Source: Anaerolineae bacterium
GTDB taxonomy: Bacteria; Chloroflexota; Anaerolineae; 4572-78; J111
NCBI GenBank assembly: GCA_020433835.1
Contig: JAGRBY010000007.1
Span: forward strand, 1 to 35,382
DNA: 35,382 bases
Direction: 5' to 3'
Under the pieces are notes generated by a model. That model was given only the letters and a program-made list of their open reading frames with translations, had not been told where the DNA came from and did not search any database. The position numbers and the translations under genes were made by a program. Numbering within the stretch: the stretch's first letter is position 1; each line of letters starts with the position of its first letter. Of the stretch, positions 6,219 through 14,198 are shown one piece after another.

Positions 6219-8657
6219 GTGTTGAACCAACCCACTAACCGATCCTTATTTTGGATTATTGCTTTGTTTGCCCTTTTGCCGATTTTAGCTTTTCCGGAAA
6301 TCATTTTTGGCCGGCAAACGCTTTATTGGTCAGATTTAAGCTGGATGCATTATCCCCGCCATATTTTTGCCGCCAATGAATGGTTGGCCGGGCGCGTTCC
6401 ACTGTGGGATCCCTACCAGCACAACGGCTTGCCCTTTCTGGCCGAAACCCAAGTCGGTGCCCTGTATCTATTCAGCGTCATTTTTCTAAGCCCGCTTTCG
6501 CCGTCGCTGGAGTTATCGCTGTTTATTGTGCTTCACTTTTCATTGGCCAGCGCTTTTACGTTTATTCTGGTCCGATCATTAGGACTAAGCCTCATGCCAT
6601 CGGTATTGGCCGGGTTAGCGTTTGGGATGGGTGGTTTTTTGATGGCCCAGGTCTCTAACCTCAACATTATGACCGGAGCCACCTGGCTGCCGCTGATTCT
6701 CTACGGCATTATCCGAGCCGGTCGAGAGCGGAGTTGGTTGAGCGCCATGTTGGCCGGCATTCCTTTAGCCTTGCAAATTTTTACGGCACAACCCCAAGTT
6801 GTTTTTTATACGCTCGTTACGGTTGGTGGCTATGCGATATACCGAATAGTTGCCGATTGGTTTACCCCATCCCAGGCATCTAAGCCCCGTTTACACTATG
6901 CAATTCAAACTATGGGGTTAGTCATCGTTACCATTTTAACCGGCCTTTTGCTGGCTGCACCGCAGTTGTTACCAACTTTGGAGCTGCAGCAGCTTTCGGT
7001 TCGCTCGGAAGAGCAAGATTTTGGGTTCTTGGTAAAAAATTCGCTGCCGCCATTGATGTGGCTCAACCTCGTGTTGCCGAGCGCGTTCGGCAACAACGTT
7101 ACCGGCTTTGAAGGCGGCGATCCTTTTCAGGAAGATTTCATCTACATCGGACTGATTCCCCTGCTGTTAATACCGCTCAGCTTCAGTCGCCCTTTACGTC
7201 GCGACACCGTTTTTTGGGTATTATTGATCATCGGGGGGGCGATTCTGGCTATGGGCCGCTACACGCCTTTATATGAAGATGTCATTCAATATCTGCCGGG
7301 CTTCGCGCTGTTCCGAATTCCGGCCCGCTGGCTGATGGTAGTCAATTTGGCACTGGCTGTTCTGGCCGGTTACGGGCTGGAGAACCTGCTCAACGCGCCA
7401 AAGTCACGCACCAAGGCGGCGGCGCTTGTGGTGAGTGGTCTGGGGGTGGCTGTGGGCTTGAGTCTGGCCTGGATTTTTCGCGAGAATCTGATCGATTGGA
7501 CGCGAGGCGGCTGGTCAGATACCAGCCGTAAATTGCTGCGTGTCTTTTTTGAAAAAGGATTTACACTGGAAACAGGGTATCAAAACCGGCTGCTGCTTGG
7601 CTGGATCTATTGGATAACCACCCCCATCGTGTTGACAATCGTCAATATTGTTTTGACAACGGCAATTTTTGGCTTGTATGCCCTCAATCGCTTCTCGACA
7701 GCCACATTAGGGCGACTGGTGGTAGCTGCCGTTGCTATCGATCTGGTTATCGCCGGCGGGACAACCGTCAATCCCACGCAGCCGGATTCGTGGTGGCATC
7801 AGTTATCGGGCGGGGCCGAATACGTGTTGGAACATATCGACGGCACGCGCGTGTTCCCGCTGGGCATGGGCAGCGAGCAAGCCACAGTTAGCCAACTGGG
7901 GCAATATTTTCCGTCGGTATACCGGGTGCGGAGTGCCGGGGGACACGGCTCATCGCTGATGCTGGAGCGCACCCAAGTTTTTATGGGCGATGCCCATCCG
8001 GTGCAAGCTATTCGGGCGCTGGGTGTTCGCTATCTCCTTACGGAAGGCCTGATGGGGGCCGATGCCGCCTCTACCTATCCTATCGCCTATAGCGATGCCA
8101 ACAGCTTTGTTTACGAAAACAAAACGCCGCTGCCGCGTGCATTTGTCGTTCACGATGCTATTCAGGTTGACACGCCCGAAGATGCGATGGCCTATTTTGA
8201 GACCGTCGCCGTCGATCCCAGTCAAACGGTGGTGCTGGAAACCAACGGCAACGCCCCTCATCCGGCTGCGGCATCGACCCCCAGCCGGGCTGAAATCATC
8301 CATGAAAATCCTCTGGAAGTTGACATCGAAGTCAAGGCCGCAGCCGATGGTTATTTGGTCTTACTCGACACCATCTATCCGGGCTGGGTCGCCACGGTCG
8401 ATGGGCAACGGCAAACGATCTATGCGGCTAATTATATCAGTCGGGCCGTTTTTGTGCCGCAGGGACAGCACACCGTGCAATTCAGCTACCGCCCCCTAAC
8501 TTTTCGAGTGGGCATCTGGCTGTCGGCCATCGCGCTGCTGATAATGGCTGTTATGGGTGTGATTGATAACCAGAATATGTTGAGTAGTTATAAGTCAAGC
8601 TGGACAAAGACTCGCGCTTATGATAAACTCGTAATTAATAAAAACCTCAGGCTGTAA
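6219..8657 (+). CDS. YfhO-like multi-pass membrane protein (GT-C-type)
   Basis: This product of about 812 residues has roughly twelve membrane segments in its first two thirds, with the family-like loop WLAGRVPLWDPYQHNGLPFLAE after the first segment. A soluble outer domain follows, ending in PGWVATVDGQRQTIYAANYISRAVFVPQGQH and a last membrane segment. This layout is the YfhO family, whose Bacillus member is tied to glycosylation of lipoteichoic acid. The role here is probably sugar or surface-polymer transfer. GGAGA precedes the chosen GTG at 6219; the TTG at 6222 is an alternative. It is divergent from lspA and has its own promoter. Confidence 0.85.
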   Translation: MLNQPTNRSLFWIIALFALLPILAFPEIIFGRQTLYWSDLSWMHYPRHIFAANEWLAGRVPLWDPYQHNGLPFLAETQVGALYLFSVIFLSPLSPSLELSLFIVLHFSLASAFTFILVRSLGLSLMPSVLAGLAFGMGGFLMAQVSNLNIMTGATWLPLILYGIIRAGRERSWLSAMLAGIPLALQIFTAQPQVVFYTLVTVGGYAIYRIVADWFTPSQASKPRLHYAIQTMGLVIVTILTGLLLAAPQLLPTLELQQLSVRSEEQDFGFLVKNSLPPLMWLNLVLPSAFGNNVTGFEGGDPFQEDFIYIGLIPLLLIPLSFSRPLRRDTVFWVLLIIGGAILAMGRYTPLYEDVIQYLPGFALFRIPARWLMVVNLALAVLAGYGLENLLNAPKSRTKAAALVVSGLGVAVGLSLAWIFRENLIDWTRGGWSDTSRKLLRVFFEKGFTLETGYQNRLLLGWIYWITTPIVLTIVNIVLTTAIFGLYALNRFSTATLGRLVVAAVAIDLVIAGGTTVNPTQPDSWWHQLSGGAEYVLEHIDGTRVFPLGMGSEQATVSQLGQYFPSVYRVRSAGGHGSSLMLERTQVFMGDAHPVQAIRALGVRYLLTEGLMGADAASTYPIAYSDANSFVYENKTPLPRAFVVHDAIQVDTPEDAMAYFETVAVDPSQTVVLETNGNAPHPAAASTPSRAEIIHENPLEVDIEVKAAADGYLVLLDTIYPGWVATVDGQRQTIYAANYISRAVFVPQGQHTVQFSYRPLTFRVGIWLSAIALLIMAVMGVIDNQNMLSSYKSSWTKTRAYDKLVINKNLRL

Positions 8658-8730
8658 TTTTAACTGCTGGTGAGCATACGCCCAAACACAAGGACACATG
8701 CACGTACAATACAACCTGAACAACTCCTTT

Positions 8731-8758
8731 TTAACAATCTCAACACGCTATCTACAGT
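8731..8758 (+). promoter_or_regulatory. Possible promoter before the response regulator pair
   Basis: TTAACA (8731-8736), a 16-base spacer and TACAGT (8753-8758) lie about 47 bases before the first regulator start at 8805. The match is moderate. Confidence 0.35.
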
Positions 8759-8804
8759 TTCTATTTCCATAAGACGACTTGAGTATTTTTAACATGAGGG
8801 TTCA

Positions 8805-9191
8805 ATGAGTAGCAAAACACGCATTTTATGTATAGATGATGAACCAGGCGTGGTTGAGCTCGTCAGCCTTATTTTACGAGCACCGGATGTTGAAGTAGAG
8901 GGTGCGAACAGCGGAGCGGCCGCGTTAGAAATTATGCGCCAATCCCCCCCTGATGTCGTACTACTTGATATTATGATGCCCGAGATGGATGGCTGGGAAG
9001 TGTACAAAGAGATGCAAACCGATGCACATCTCAAAGCTATCCCGGTAATAATTGTCACAGCCAGAAACAGCTCATTTGAAGAGATTATTGCTCGCGAACG
9101 AGCCGGGGTTAGTGATTATCTAACCAAGCCGTTCCTGCCCAACGATCTCAGAAAAAGCTTGGCTCAAGTGCTGAATGCAGCTAAACAGTAG
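8805..9191 (+). CDS. Single-domain response regulator (CheY-like)
   Basis: The 128-residue protein consists of one receiver domain. The acidic pair is D11-D12, the phospho-acceptor is D55 in VLLDIMMPEMDGWEV, the switch Thr is T85 in VTAR and the Lys is K108 in LTKPF. No output domain follows, so it must act by protein contact or as a phosphate relay. GAGGG precedes the ATG. A second receiver gene follows within 14 bases. No histidine kinase is in the window. Confidence 0.95.
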   Translation: MSSKTRILCIDDEPGVVELVSLILRAPDVEVEGANSGAAALEIMRQSPPDVVLLDIMMPEMDGWEVYKEMQTDAHLKAIPVIIVTARNSSFEEIIARERAGVSDYLTKPFLPNDLRKSLAQVLNAAKQ

Positions 9192-9204
9192 TTTGGAAAT
9201 GCCT

Positions 9205-9591
9205 ATGTCTGACAAAAAGCGCATACTTTGTATTGAAGATGAAGCAGAAATGATCGATCTAACCCGCCTCGTCTTAGAACGAGAAGGATTTGAGGTTCTG
9301 GGAGCCGTCGGCGGCTCTGAAGGGTTGGATATCATCCGGCGAGAAAAACCGGATTTGGTACTGCTCGACCTCATGATGCCCGATATTGACGGCTGGGAAG
9401 TGTATCGCCAAATGAAGGCCCAACAAGAATCGGCCCACATTCCGGTGATTGTTGTTACGGCCAAGGCACAGAGCATTGATAAGGTGCTGGGGCTACAGGT
9501 CGCTAAGGTAGATGATTACATCACCAAGCCTTTTGGGCCACAAGAATTGTTAAGCAGCATCAATCGTATTTTAAATAACAACTCTCACTAA
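9205..9591 (+). CDS. Second single-domain response regulator
   Basis: This 128-residue receiver domain is closely related to its neighbour, and both share the stretch MDGWEVY/IDGWEVY. The phospho-acceptor is D55 in VLLDLMMPDIDGW, with T85 in VTAK and K108 in ITKPF. I prefer the ATG at 9205 (MSDKKRILCIEDE), as TTGGAAA lies at suitable distance. The in-frame ATG at 9175 would overlap the upstream gene. The two probably arose by tandem duplication. Confidence 0.95.
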   Translation: MSDKKRILCIEDEAEMIDLTRLVLEREGFEVLGAVGGSEGLDIIRREKPDLVLLDLMMPDIDGWEVYRQMKAQQESAHIPVIVVTAKAQSIDKVLGLQVAKVDDYITKPFGPQELLSSINRILNNNSH

Positions 9592-9627
9592 CCCGACCTC
9601 TCTCTTTCTTCGACTTCTTTTTTGATT

Positions 9628-9655
9628 TTGCCCAAACGCCCGAGTAAATTATAAT
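9628..9655 (+). promoter_or_regulatory. Promoter of the tRNA-Arg gene
   Basis: TTGCCC (9628-9633), a 16-base spacer and a perfect TATAAT (9650-9655) end 17 bases before the tRNA 5' end. Confidence 0.7.
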
Positions 9656-9671
9656 ATTCTTTGTTATGTAT

Positions 9672-9744
9672 GCCCCGGTAGCTCAACGGATAGAGCAACT
9701 GCCTTCTAAGCAGTAGGTTAGAGGTTCGAGTCCTCTCCGGGGTG
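9672..9744 (+). tRNA. tRNA-Arg (anticodon TCT)
   Basis: A full cloverleaf can be drawn. The acceptor GCCCCGG pairs with CCGGGGT (one G-U at the end), and the D stem is GCTC/GAGC. The anticodon stem ACTGC/GCAGT has loop CTTCTAA (anticodon TCT, reading AGA/AGG). The T arm is AGAGG-TTCGAGT-CCTCT. The discriminator is G, and CCA is not encoded. Confidence 0.96.
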
Positions 9745-9868
9745 CTTGCATTTTAAACACGCGGTATCCCCTTTTTATCCCATATTTTGCCCATTGTTTC
9801 TAACACCAGGTCATCCCCGGCTGTGTTAGGTACTTAGATACATCTTCCCCTTACTGCCTGGAGGTTTT

Positions 9869-10747
9869 ATGTTCGGTGAAATGTTCAAACAAACAAAAAT
9901 TAAAACGACGGCGGCTGAGATCAATCTGGTTCACGGCGGGAGTGGACAGCCGCTGCTTTTAATGCACGGTTATCCGCAAACACACGTCATGTGGTATCAA
10001 GTTGCGCCCCGGCTGGCCGATCATTTCCACGTCATCTGCCCCGATCTGCGCGGTTACGGCGACAGCTCTAAACCCGAAACCACTTTCGATCACGCGCCTT
10101 ATTCCAAACGCGCGATGGGTCAGGATATGGTCGAGATTATGGCAGCGCTGGGCTACGATCGATTTTACGCTGCCGGCCATGATCGTGGCGGGCGCGTTCT
10201 CCATCGCCTTATTCTCGATCACCCGGAGCGGGTTGAAAAAGCTTGCGTGATGGATATCGCCCCCACCTATTATATGTTCAAGCACACCGACCAAGCTTTT
10301 GCAACGGGTTACTATCATTGGTTCTTTCTCATCCAGCCCGAAGGTTTGCCTGAAAAACTCATCGGAGCCGATCCGGGCTACTATCTTACGGAAAAATTAA
10401 GACGCTGGAGCGGCCCCGATGCCTTCTTCGGTCCCAAAGCCGTTCGTGAGTATATCCGCTGTTTTGAAGACCCGGCTATGATTCACGCCACCTGCGAAGA
10501 TTATCGAGCCGCCGCCAGCATCGATCTACAGCACGATGAGGCCGATATGGACAAAAAGATAACGTGTCCACTGTTGGTGTTATGGGGTCAACTCGGCTTT
10601 GTCCATCGCACCTATGATGTTTTGGCCGCCTGGCGCGAGCGAGCCACGCAAGTTGAAGGCTATGCCTTGGACTCGTGCGGCCATTTTCTGCCTGAAGAAC
10701 GCCCCAACGCCGTTTATGGGGCTTTAATGAAATTTTTCCAAAAGTAA
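9869..10747 (+). CDS. Haloacetate (fluoroacetate) dehalogenase-family alpha/beta hydrolase
   Basis: The 292-residue protein matches the fluoroacetate dehalogenase pattern. The nucleophile is D105 in GHDRGGRV, with R106 and R109 spaced as in the carboxylate-binding D-R-x-x-R. D129 in VMDIAPT is the catalytic acid, H150-W151 in YYHWFF are the halide-site residues, and H272 in CGHFLPEE is the base. HGYPQTH forms the oxyanion region. These enzymes hydrolyse haloacetates to glycolate, and some close relatives are epoxide hydrolases or general dehalogenases. The start follows GGAGG. The YfbR-like gene begins 15 bases downstream, so the two are probably co-transcribed. Confidence 0.88.
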   Translation: MFGEMFKQTKIKTTAAEINLVHGGSGQPLLLMHGYPQTHVMWYQVAPRLADHFHVICPDLRGYGDSSKPETTFDHAPYSKRAMGQDMVEIMAALGYDRFYAAGHDRGGRVLHRLILDHPERVEKACVMDIAPTYYMFKHTDQAFATGYYHWFFLIQPEGLPEKLIGADPGYYLTEKLRRWSGPDAFFGPKAVREYIRCFEDPAMIHATCEDYRAAASIDLQHDEADMDKKITCPLLVLWGQLGFVHRTYDVLAAWRERATQVEGYALDSCGHFLPEERPNAVYGALMKFFQK

Positions 10748-10762
10748 GCAACGGAGCTGCCC

Positions 10763-11341
10763 ATGAGCCACTTCTTCGCCTACCTGGCTAAAATGAAATT
10801 TATTCAACGCTGGGGCTTGATGCGCAACACCCGCTCTGAAAATATCCAGGAACACAGTGCCCAGGTGGCGATGATCGCCCACGGGCTGGCCGTTATTAAA
10901 AATCGAAAGTTCAACGGCCAGGTCGATCCCGAGCGCGTCGCAACGCTGGCCCTATTTCACGACGCCAGCGAAGTCATCACCGGCGATCTCGCCACCCCAA
11001 TAAAAAATTTCAATCCCAAAATTAAAACCGCCTACGGAGAAATCGAAATTGTCGCCCGCCAAAAACTGTTCGATATGCTGCCCGAGGCGCTAAAACCCGA
11101 CTACGAAACACTCTTCTTCAAACAAGAGGTCGATGCCGAGCATTGGCACTTGGTGAAAGCCGCCGACAAAATTTGTGCTTACCTGAAATGTCTGGAGGAA
11201 CTCAAAGCCGGCAACGAAGAATTTTCAAAAGCCGCTCGAGTCATCGGAGAAGATATTGCCCAACTCGATGGTCCGGAAATTGCATACTTTATGGAACAAT
11301 ACGTGCCCAGCTTTGCTCTAACCCTGGATGAACTCAATTAA
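10763..11341 (+). CDS. yfbR: YfbR-like HD-domain 5'-deoxynucleotidase
   Basis: The 192-residue HD-domain protein opens with MSHFFAYLAKMKFIQRWGLMRNTRSENIQEHSAQVA, as in YfbR. The metal ligands follow: H in QEHS, HD in LFHDASEVITGDLATPIK, and a later Asp in LVKAADKI. YfbR removes phosphate from deoxynucleoside 5'-monophosphates and helps balance dNTP pools. ACGGAG precedes the ATG. It is likely in an operon with the dehalogenase, without a clear metabolic link. Confidence 0.92.
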   Translation: MSHFFAYLAKMKFIQRWGLMRNTRSENIQEHSAQVAMIAHGLAVIKNRKFNGQVDPERVATLALFHDASEVITGDLATPIKNFNPKIKTAYGEIEIVARQKLFDMLPEALKPDYETLFFKQEVDAEHWHLVKAADKICAYLKCLEELKAGNEEFSKAARVIGEDIAQLDGPEIAYFMEQYVPSFALTLDELN

Positions 11342-11343
11342 AA

Positions 11344-11368
11344 AGCCGGACAGAAATTCTGCCCGGCT
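11344..11368 (-). terminator. Intrinsic terminator for the minus-strand asd transcript
   Basis: A 10-bp stem (AGCCGGACAG / CTGCCCGGCT, one A-C mismatch) with loop AAATT is followed on the minus strand by TTTTT. It lies just past the yfbR stop and may help end that transcript too, though there is no T-run on the plus strand. Confidence 0.75.
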
Positions 11369-11502
11369 CATTCAAGGAGGAAGAGAAAATACTAGCCTTT
11401 TGAAAAAGCTTGTATCGCCTGTGTCACCTTAATAGACGCAGCCCCTCCTCGATTCTTACATCCCTTAATACAAAATAATCGATAGAATTACCAAGATTTG
11501 GT

Positions 11503-12588
11503 TTACGCTTTGGCGGTTTCTTTTTGGCGAAACACATCGAGCTGCCCCTGAGCAAACATCAACTCCGCGTTCAAGACCGAGCCACCGGCAGCACCACGAA
11601 TCGTATTGTGGGCCAGCGCCACAAAACGGTAATCCATTACATCACAGGGGCGAAGTCGCCCTACCGTGGTGGCCATACCCCGACCTGCGTCCCGATCGAG
11701 GCGCGGTTGCGGTCGATTGTGTTCGGACCGGATGACCAGCGGCGGCTGTGGGGCAAACGGTAAGTTTAGCTGCTGGGGCAGCGGATCCCACGTTTGCCAG
11801 GCTTCTAAAATATCCCCCAGCGTCGGTTTGTTTTTGAAACTGACCGATACCGTCACCGTATGCCCATCGCTCACCGGCACACGATTACAGTGAGCGCTGA
11901 TGCGGATGCCGGCCATCTCAACTTCCTGGCCGTTCGAGATGCCTAACATCTTATTAGGTTCTTTGCCCATTTTGACCTCTTCGCTTTCGGCCACAAACGG
12001 TAAAAGATTATCGATGATATCCAGGCTGGGCACGCCGGGGTAACCGGCCCCCGAAACCGCTTGCATCGAGGTGACGATGACTGAGTCCACCCCAAATTTC
12101 GTGTGCAGCGGAGCCAGAGCCATGGTCATGGGGATAGACGTGCAATTGGGATTGGTTACGATAAAACCGCGCTCGAAACCTTGGGCCGCCTGCTGCGTTG
12201 CGAGTAAATCCAGATGTTCTGGGTTTACCTCAGGGATCAACAGCGGGACATCGCTGTCCATGCGGTGGGCACCGGCGTTGCTGAAAACGCCATAACCGGC
12301 TGCCGCATACTGCGTTTCCCATTCTCGCGCCGAATCCGTCGGCAAAGCCGAAAAAACCAGCTCACAATCCAAATCCGTAGACATTTCCTGTATAGTCATA
12401 GACGCCAAATGGTCAGGCATAGGCTGAGTCAAAATCCAGTTGGTGGCCTCTCGATACGTTTTGCCGGCCGATCGCTCTGAAGCCGCCAAAACGACTAAAT
12501 CGAAATAGGGATGATCGGTTAAAAGTTGGGCAAACCGCTGTCCAACCGCGCCCGTAGCGCCTAATACACCTACTTTTATTTTTTGCAT
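11503..12588 (-). CDS. asd: Aspartate-semialdehyde dehydrogenase
   Basis: The 361-residue enzyme makes aspartate semialdehyde from aspartyl phosphate with NADPH, the branch point to Lys, Met and Thr. It has the NADP loop GATGAVG (10-16), the catalytic Cys149 in TNPNCTSIP and the active-site His243 in CNRVPVSDGHT. The length and CNRVPV pattern place it with the archaeal/fungal-type ASADH, longer than many Gram-positive forms. GGAGG precedes the ATG. thrC lies upstream on the same strand with a 247-bp gap holding a repeat. Confidence 0.96.
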   Translation of the reverse strand: MQKIKVGVLGATGAVGQRFAQLLTDHPYFDLVVLAASERSAGKTYREATNWILTQPMPDHLASMTIQEMSTDLDCELVFSALPTDSAREWETQYAAAGYGVFSNAGAHRMDSDVPLLIPEVNPEHLDLLATQQAAQGFERGFIVTNPNCTSIPMTMALAPLHTKFGVDSVIVTSMQAVSGAGYPGVPSLDIIDNLLPFVAESEEVKMGKEPNKMLGISNGQEVEMAGIRISAHCNRVPVSDGHTVTVSVSFKNKPTLGDILEAWQTWDPLPQQLNLPFAPQPPLVIRSEHNRPQPRLDRDAGRGMATTVGRLRPCDVMDYRFVALAHNTIRGAAGGSVLNAELMFAQGQLDVFRQKETAKA

Positions 12589-12689
12589 ACCTATGCCTCC
12601 ATAGTGAGTAAATCTATATTTTCTTGGTTTACAAGATTGATCGCGTTGAGTTGGAGAGTAATTAGTAAACGATTATTAGAGATTGAAAA

Positions 12690-12772
12690 AGGTGACAGTC
12701 ACTTGAATACCTCAAATCGACCTATTTGGGCTAATCCAAGGCCGATTTACAACCAATAAGTGACTGTCACCT
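12690..12772. repeat. Mini inverted-repeat element (15-bp perfect arms)
   Basis: AGGTGACAGTCACTT (12690-12704) and AAGTGACTGTCACCT (12758-12772) are perfect reverse complements around a 53-base centre. Each arm is itself a near palindrome (GTGAC-A-GTCAC). The unit lies between thrC and asd, has no coding capacity and no T-run, and fits a REP or MITE type of dispersed repeat. Confidence 0.7.
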
Positions 12773-12835
12773 AACTTTTGTCCTTACCATTTACTGTTTA
12801 ACCCTTACTCAATCCAAATGCATTCAAATTTTCCT

Positions 12836-14170
12836 TTAATGCGCTTTCGTCAACCGCTTCTCGATTTCCGTTTGGACAGCAGCTAACGTCGGCTCGACCC
12901 GCACCGGTTGGTTGGCCAGTTTGGCATTGGGCCATTTGCCGGTGTGATAATCGACTGTGGCGGTAGGGTCTTTCAGCAGATTCCCGGTCAGAATACCGAC
13001 CACCGTTTCATCGGGCGAAATGGTGCCGTTATCAACCAACTTACGCGCTCCGGCAACCGAGGCCGCCGATGCCGGCTCACAGCCGATGCCGGTACTGTCG
13101 ATGAGCGCCTTGGCATTCATAATTTCCTCATCCGTCACCGAAATGGAGACGCCGTTAGTCCATTTCAGCGCCCGAATCGCCCGCTCGTAGCTGACCGGGT
13201 TACCGATAGAGATGGCGGTGGCAATCGTGTTGGCTTTCATCGATTTGTGCTCAGCAAATTGGGTTAAAAAGCTTTGATAGAAAGGACTGGCTCCTTCGGC
13301 TTGAATGGTCGCTAGACGCGGCAGATGATCGATTAAGCCCAAGGCCTGGGCCTCGTGGAGCGCTTTACCGAAGGCGGCGGTGTTACCCAGATTGCCGCCC
13401 GGCAGCACAATCCAATCGGGCGGATTCCAATCGAACCCTTGCAAGATTTCAAAAACAATCGATTTTTGGCCCTCCAGCCGGAAGGGGTTGAGCGAGTTGA
13501 GCAGGTAGATACCCAGTTGATCACAGACCTGCTGCACCAACCGCATCGCATCGTCGAAATCGCCGTTGACCTGTAACGTATGGGCGCCATAAGCCAGAGC
13601 CTGGGCCAGTTTACCGGCCGCAATTTTACCGGCGGGAATAAAGACAAAGGCGGGAATACCGGCTCGGGCGGCATAAGCGGCCATCGACGCCGAAGTATTG
13701 CCGGTCGATGCGCACGCGACCGCCTGGGCGCCCATCAAAACCGCCTGTGTCACTCCGACTGTCATACCGCGATCCTTAAAGGAGCCGGTCGGGTTTTCGC
13801 CTTCGTGTTTCAAATAAAACGCGTCGATGCCTACCCATTCGGACATGCAGGGATGCTCGTAGATGGGCGTGTTGCCTTCCGGGCGCGAGACAATGCTGTT
13901 AACCGGCGCGGGCAGAATGAGTTCTCGATAGCGCCAGACGCCGGAATCGGTTACGGGATCGGTCTGGGGGCCGGGCGCGTGCCTGACCCGTTGGTCGAAC
14001 AATTGGCGTGTTATGGTGGTGCGCAACGTATCGAGATCGTGCGCCACGTCGAGCAGCAGGCCGCTATCGGATAGATAACGAATTTGGCCGGCGGGATAGC
14101 TTTCCTGACCGTCAATAGAGCGTAAGGAAATGGTGGACAGGGCTTCGTTTAATGTTTTTTCGGAGAGCAT
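12836..14170 (-). CDS. thrC: Threonine synthase
   Basis: This 444-residue PLP enzyme of fold type II converts O-phosphohomoserine to threonine. The PLP lysine is K132 in NPTGSFKDRGM. The phosphate-binding loop is PGGNLGNTAAFGKAL, and the substrate region LKHEGENPTGS is typical. It lies upstream of asd on the same strand, so two steps of the aspartate pathway are together. AGGAAAA precedes the ATG. Its start is only 28 bases after the stop of the next upstream minus-strand gene, so they may share a transcript. Confidence 0.95.
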   Translation of the reverse strand: MLSEKTLNEALSTISLRSIDGQESYPAGQIRYLSDSGLLLDVAHDLDTLRTTITRQLFDQRVRHAPGPQTDPVTDSGVWRYRELILPAPVNSIVSRPEGNTPIYEHPCMSEWVGIDAFYLKHEGENPTGSFKDRGMTVGVTQAVLMGAQAVACASTGNTSASMAAYAARAGIPAFVFIPAGKIAAGKLAQALAYGAHTLQVNGDFDDAMRLVQQVCDQLGIYLLNSLNPFRLEGQKSIVFEILQGFDWNPPDWIVLPGGNLGNTAAFGKALHEAQALGLIDHLPRLATIQAEGASPFYQSFLTQFAEHKSMKANTIATAISIGNPVSYERAIRALKWTNGVSISVTDEEIMNAKALIDSTGIGCEPASAASVAGARKLVDNGTISPDETVVGILTGNLLKDPTATVDYHTGKWPNAKLANQPVRVEPTLAAVQTEIEKRLTKAH

Positions 14171-14198
14171 GTTCTTTTCCTAACTGGCGATGGGCAGC

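Noticed and set aside
9672..9744. tRNA-Arg as the integration site of the element
   Set aside because: The tRNA lies about 16 kb from the element with ordinary chromosomal genes in between, and no repeat of its 3' end was noticed near the integrase.
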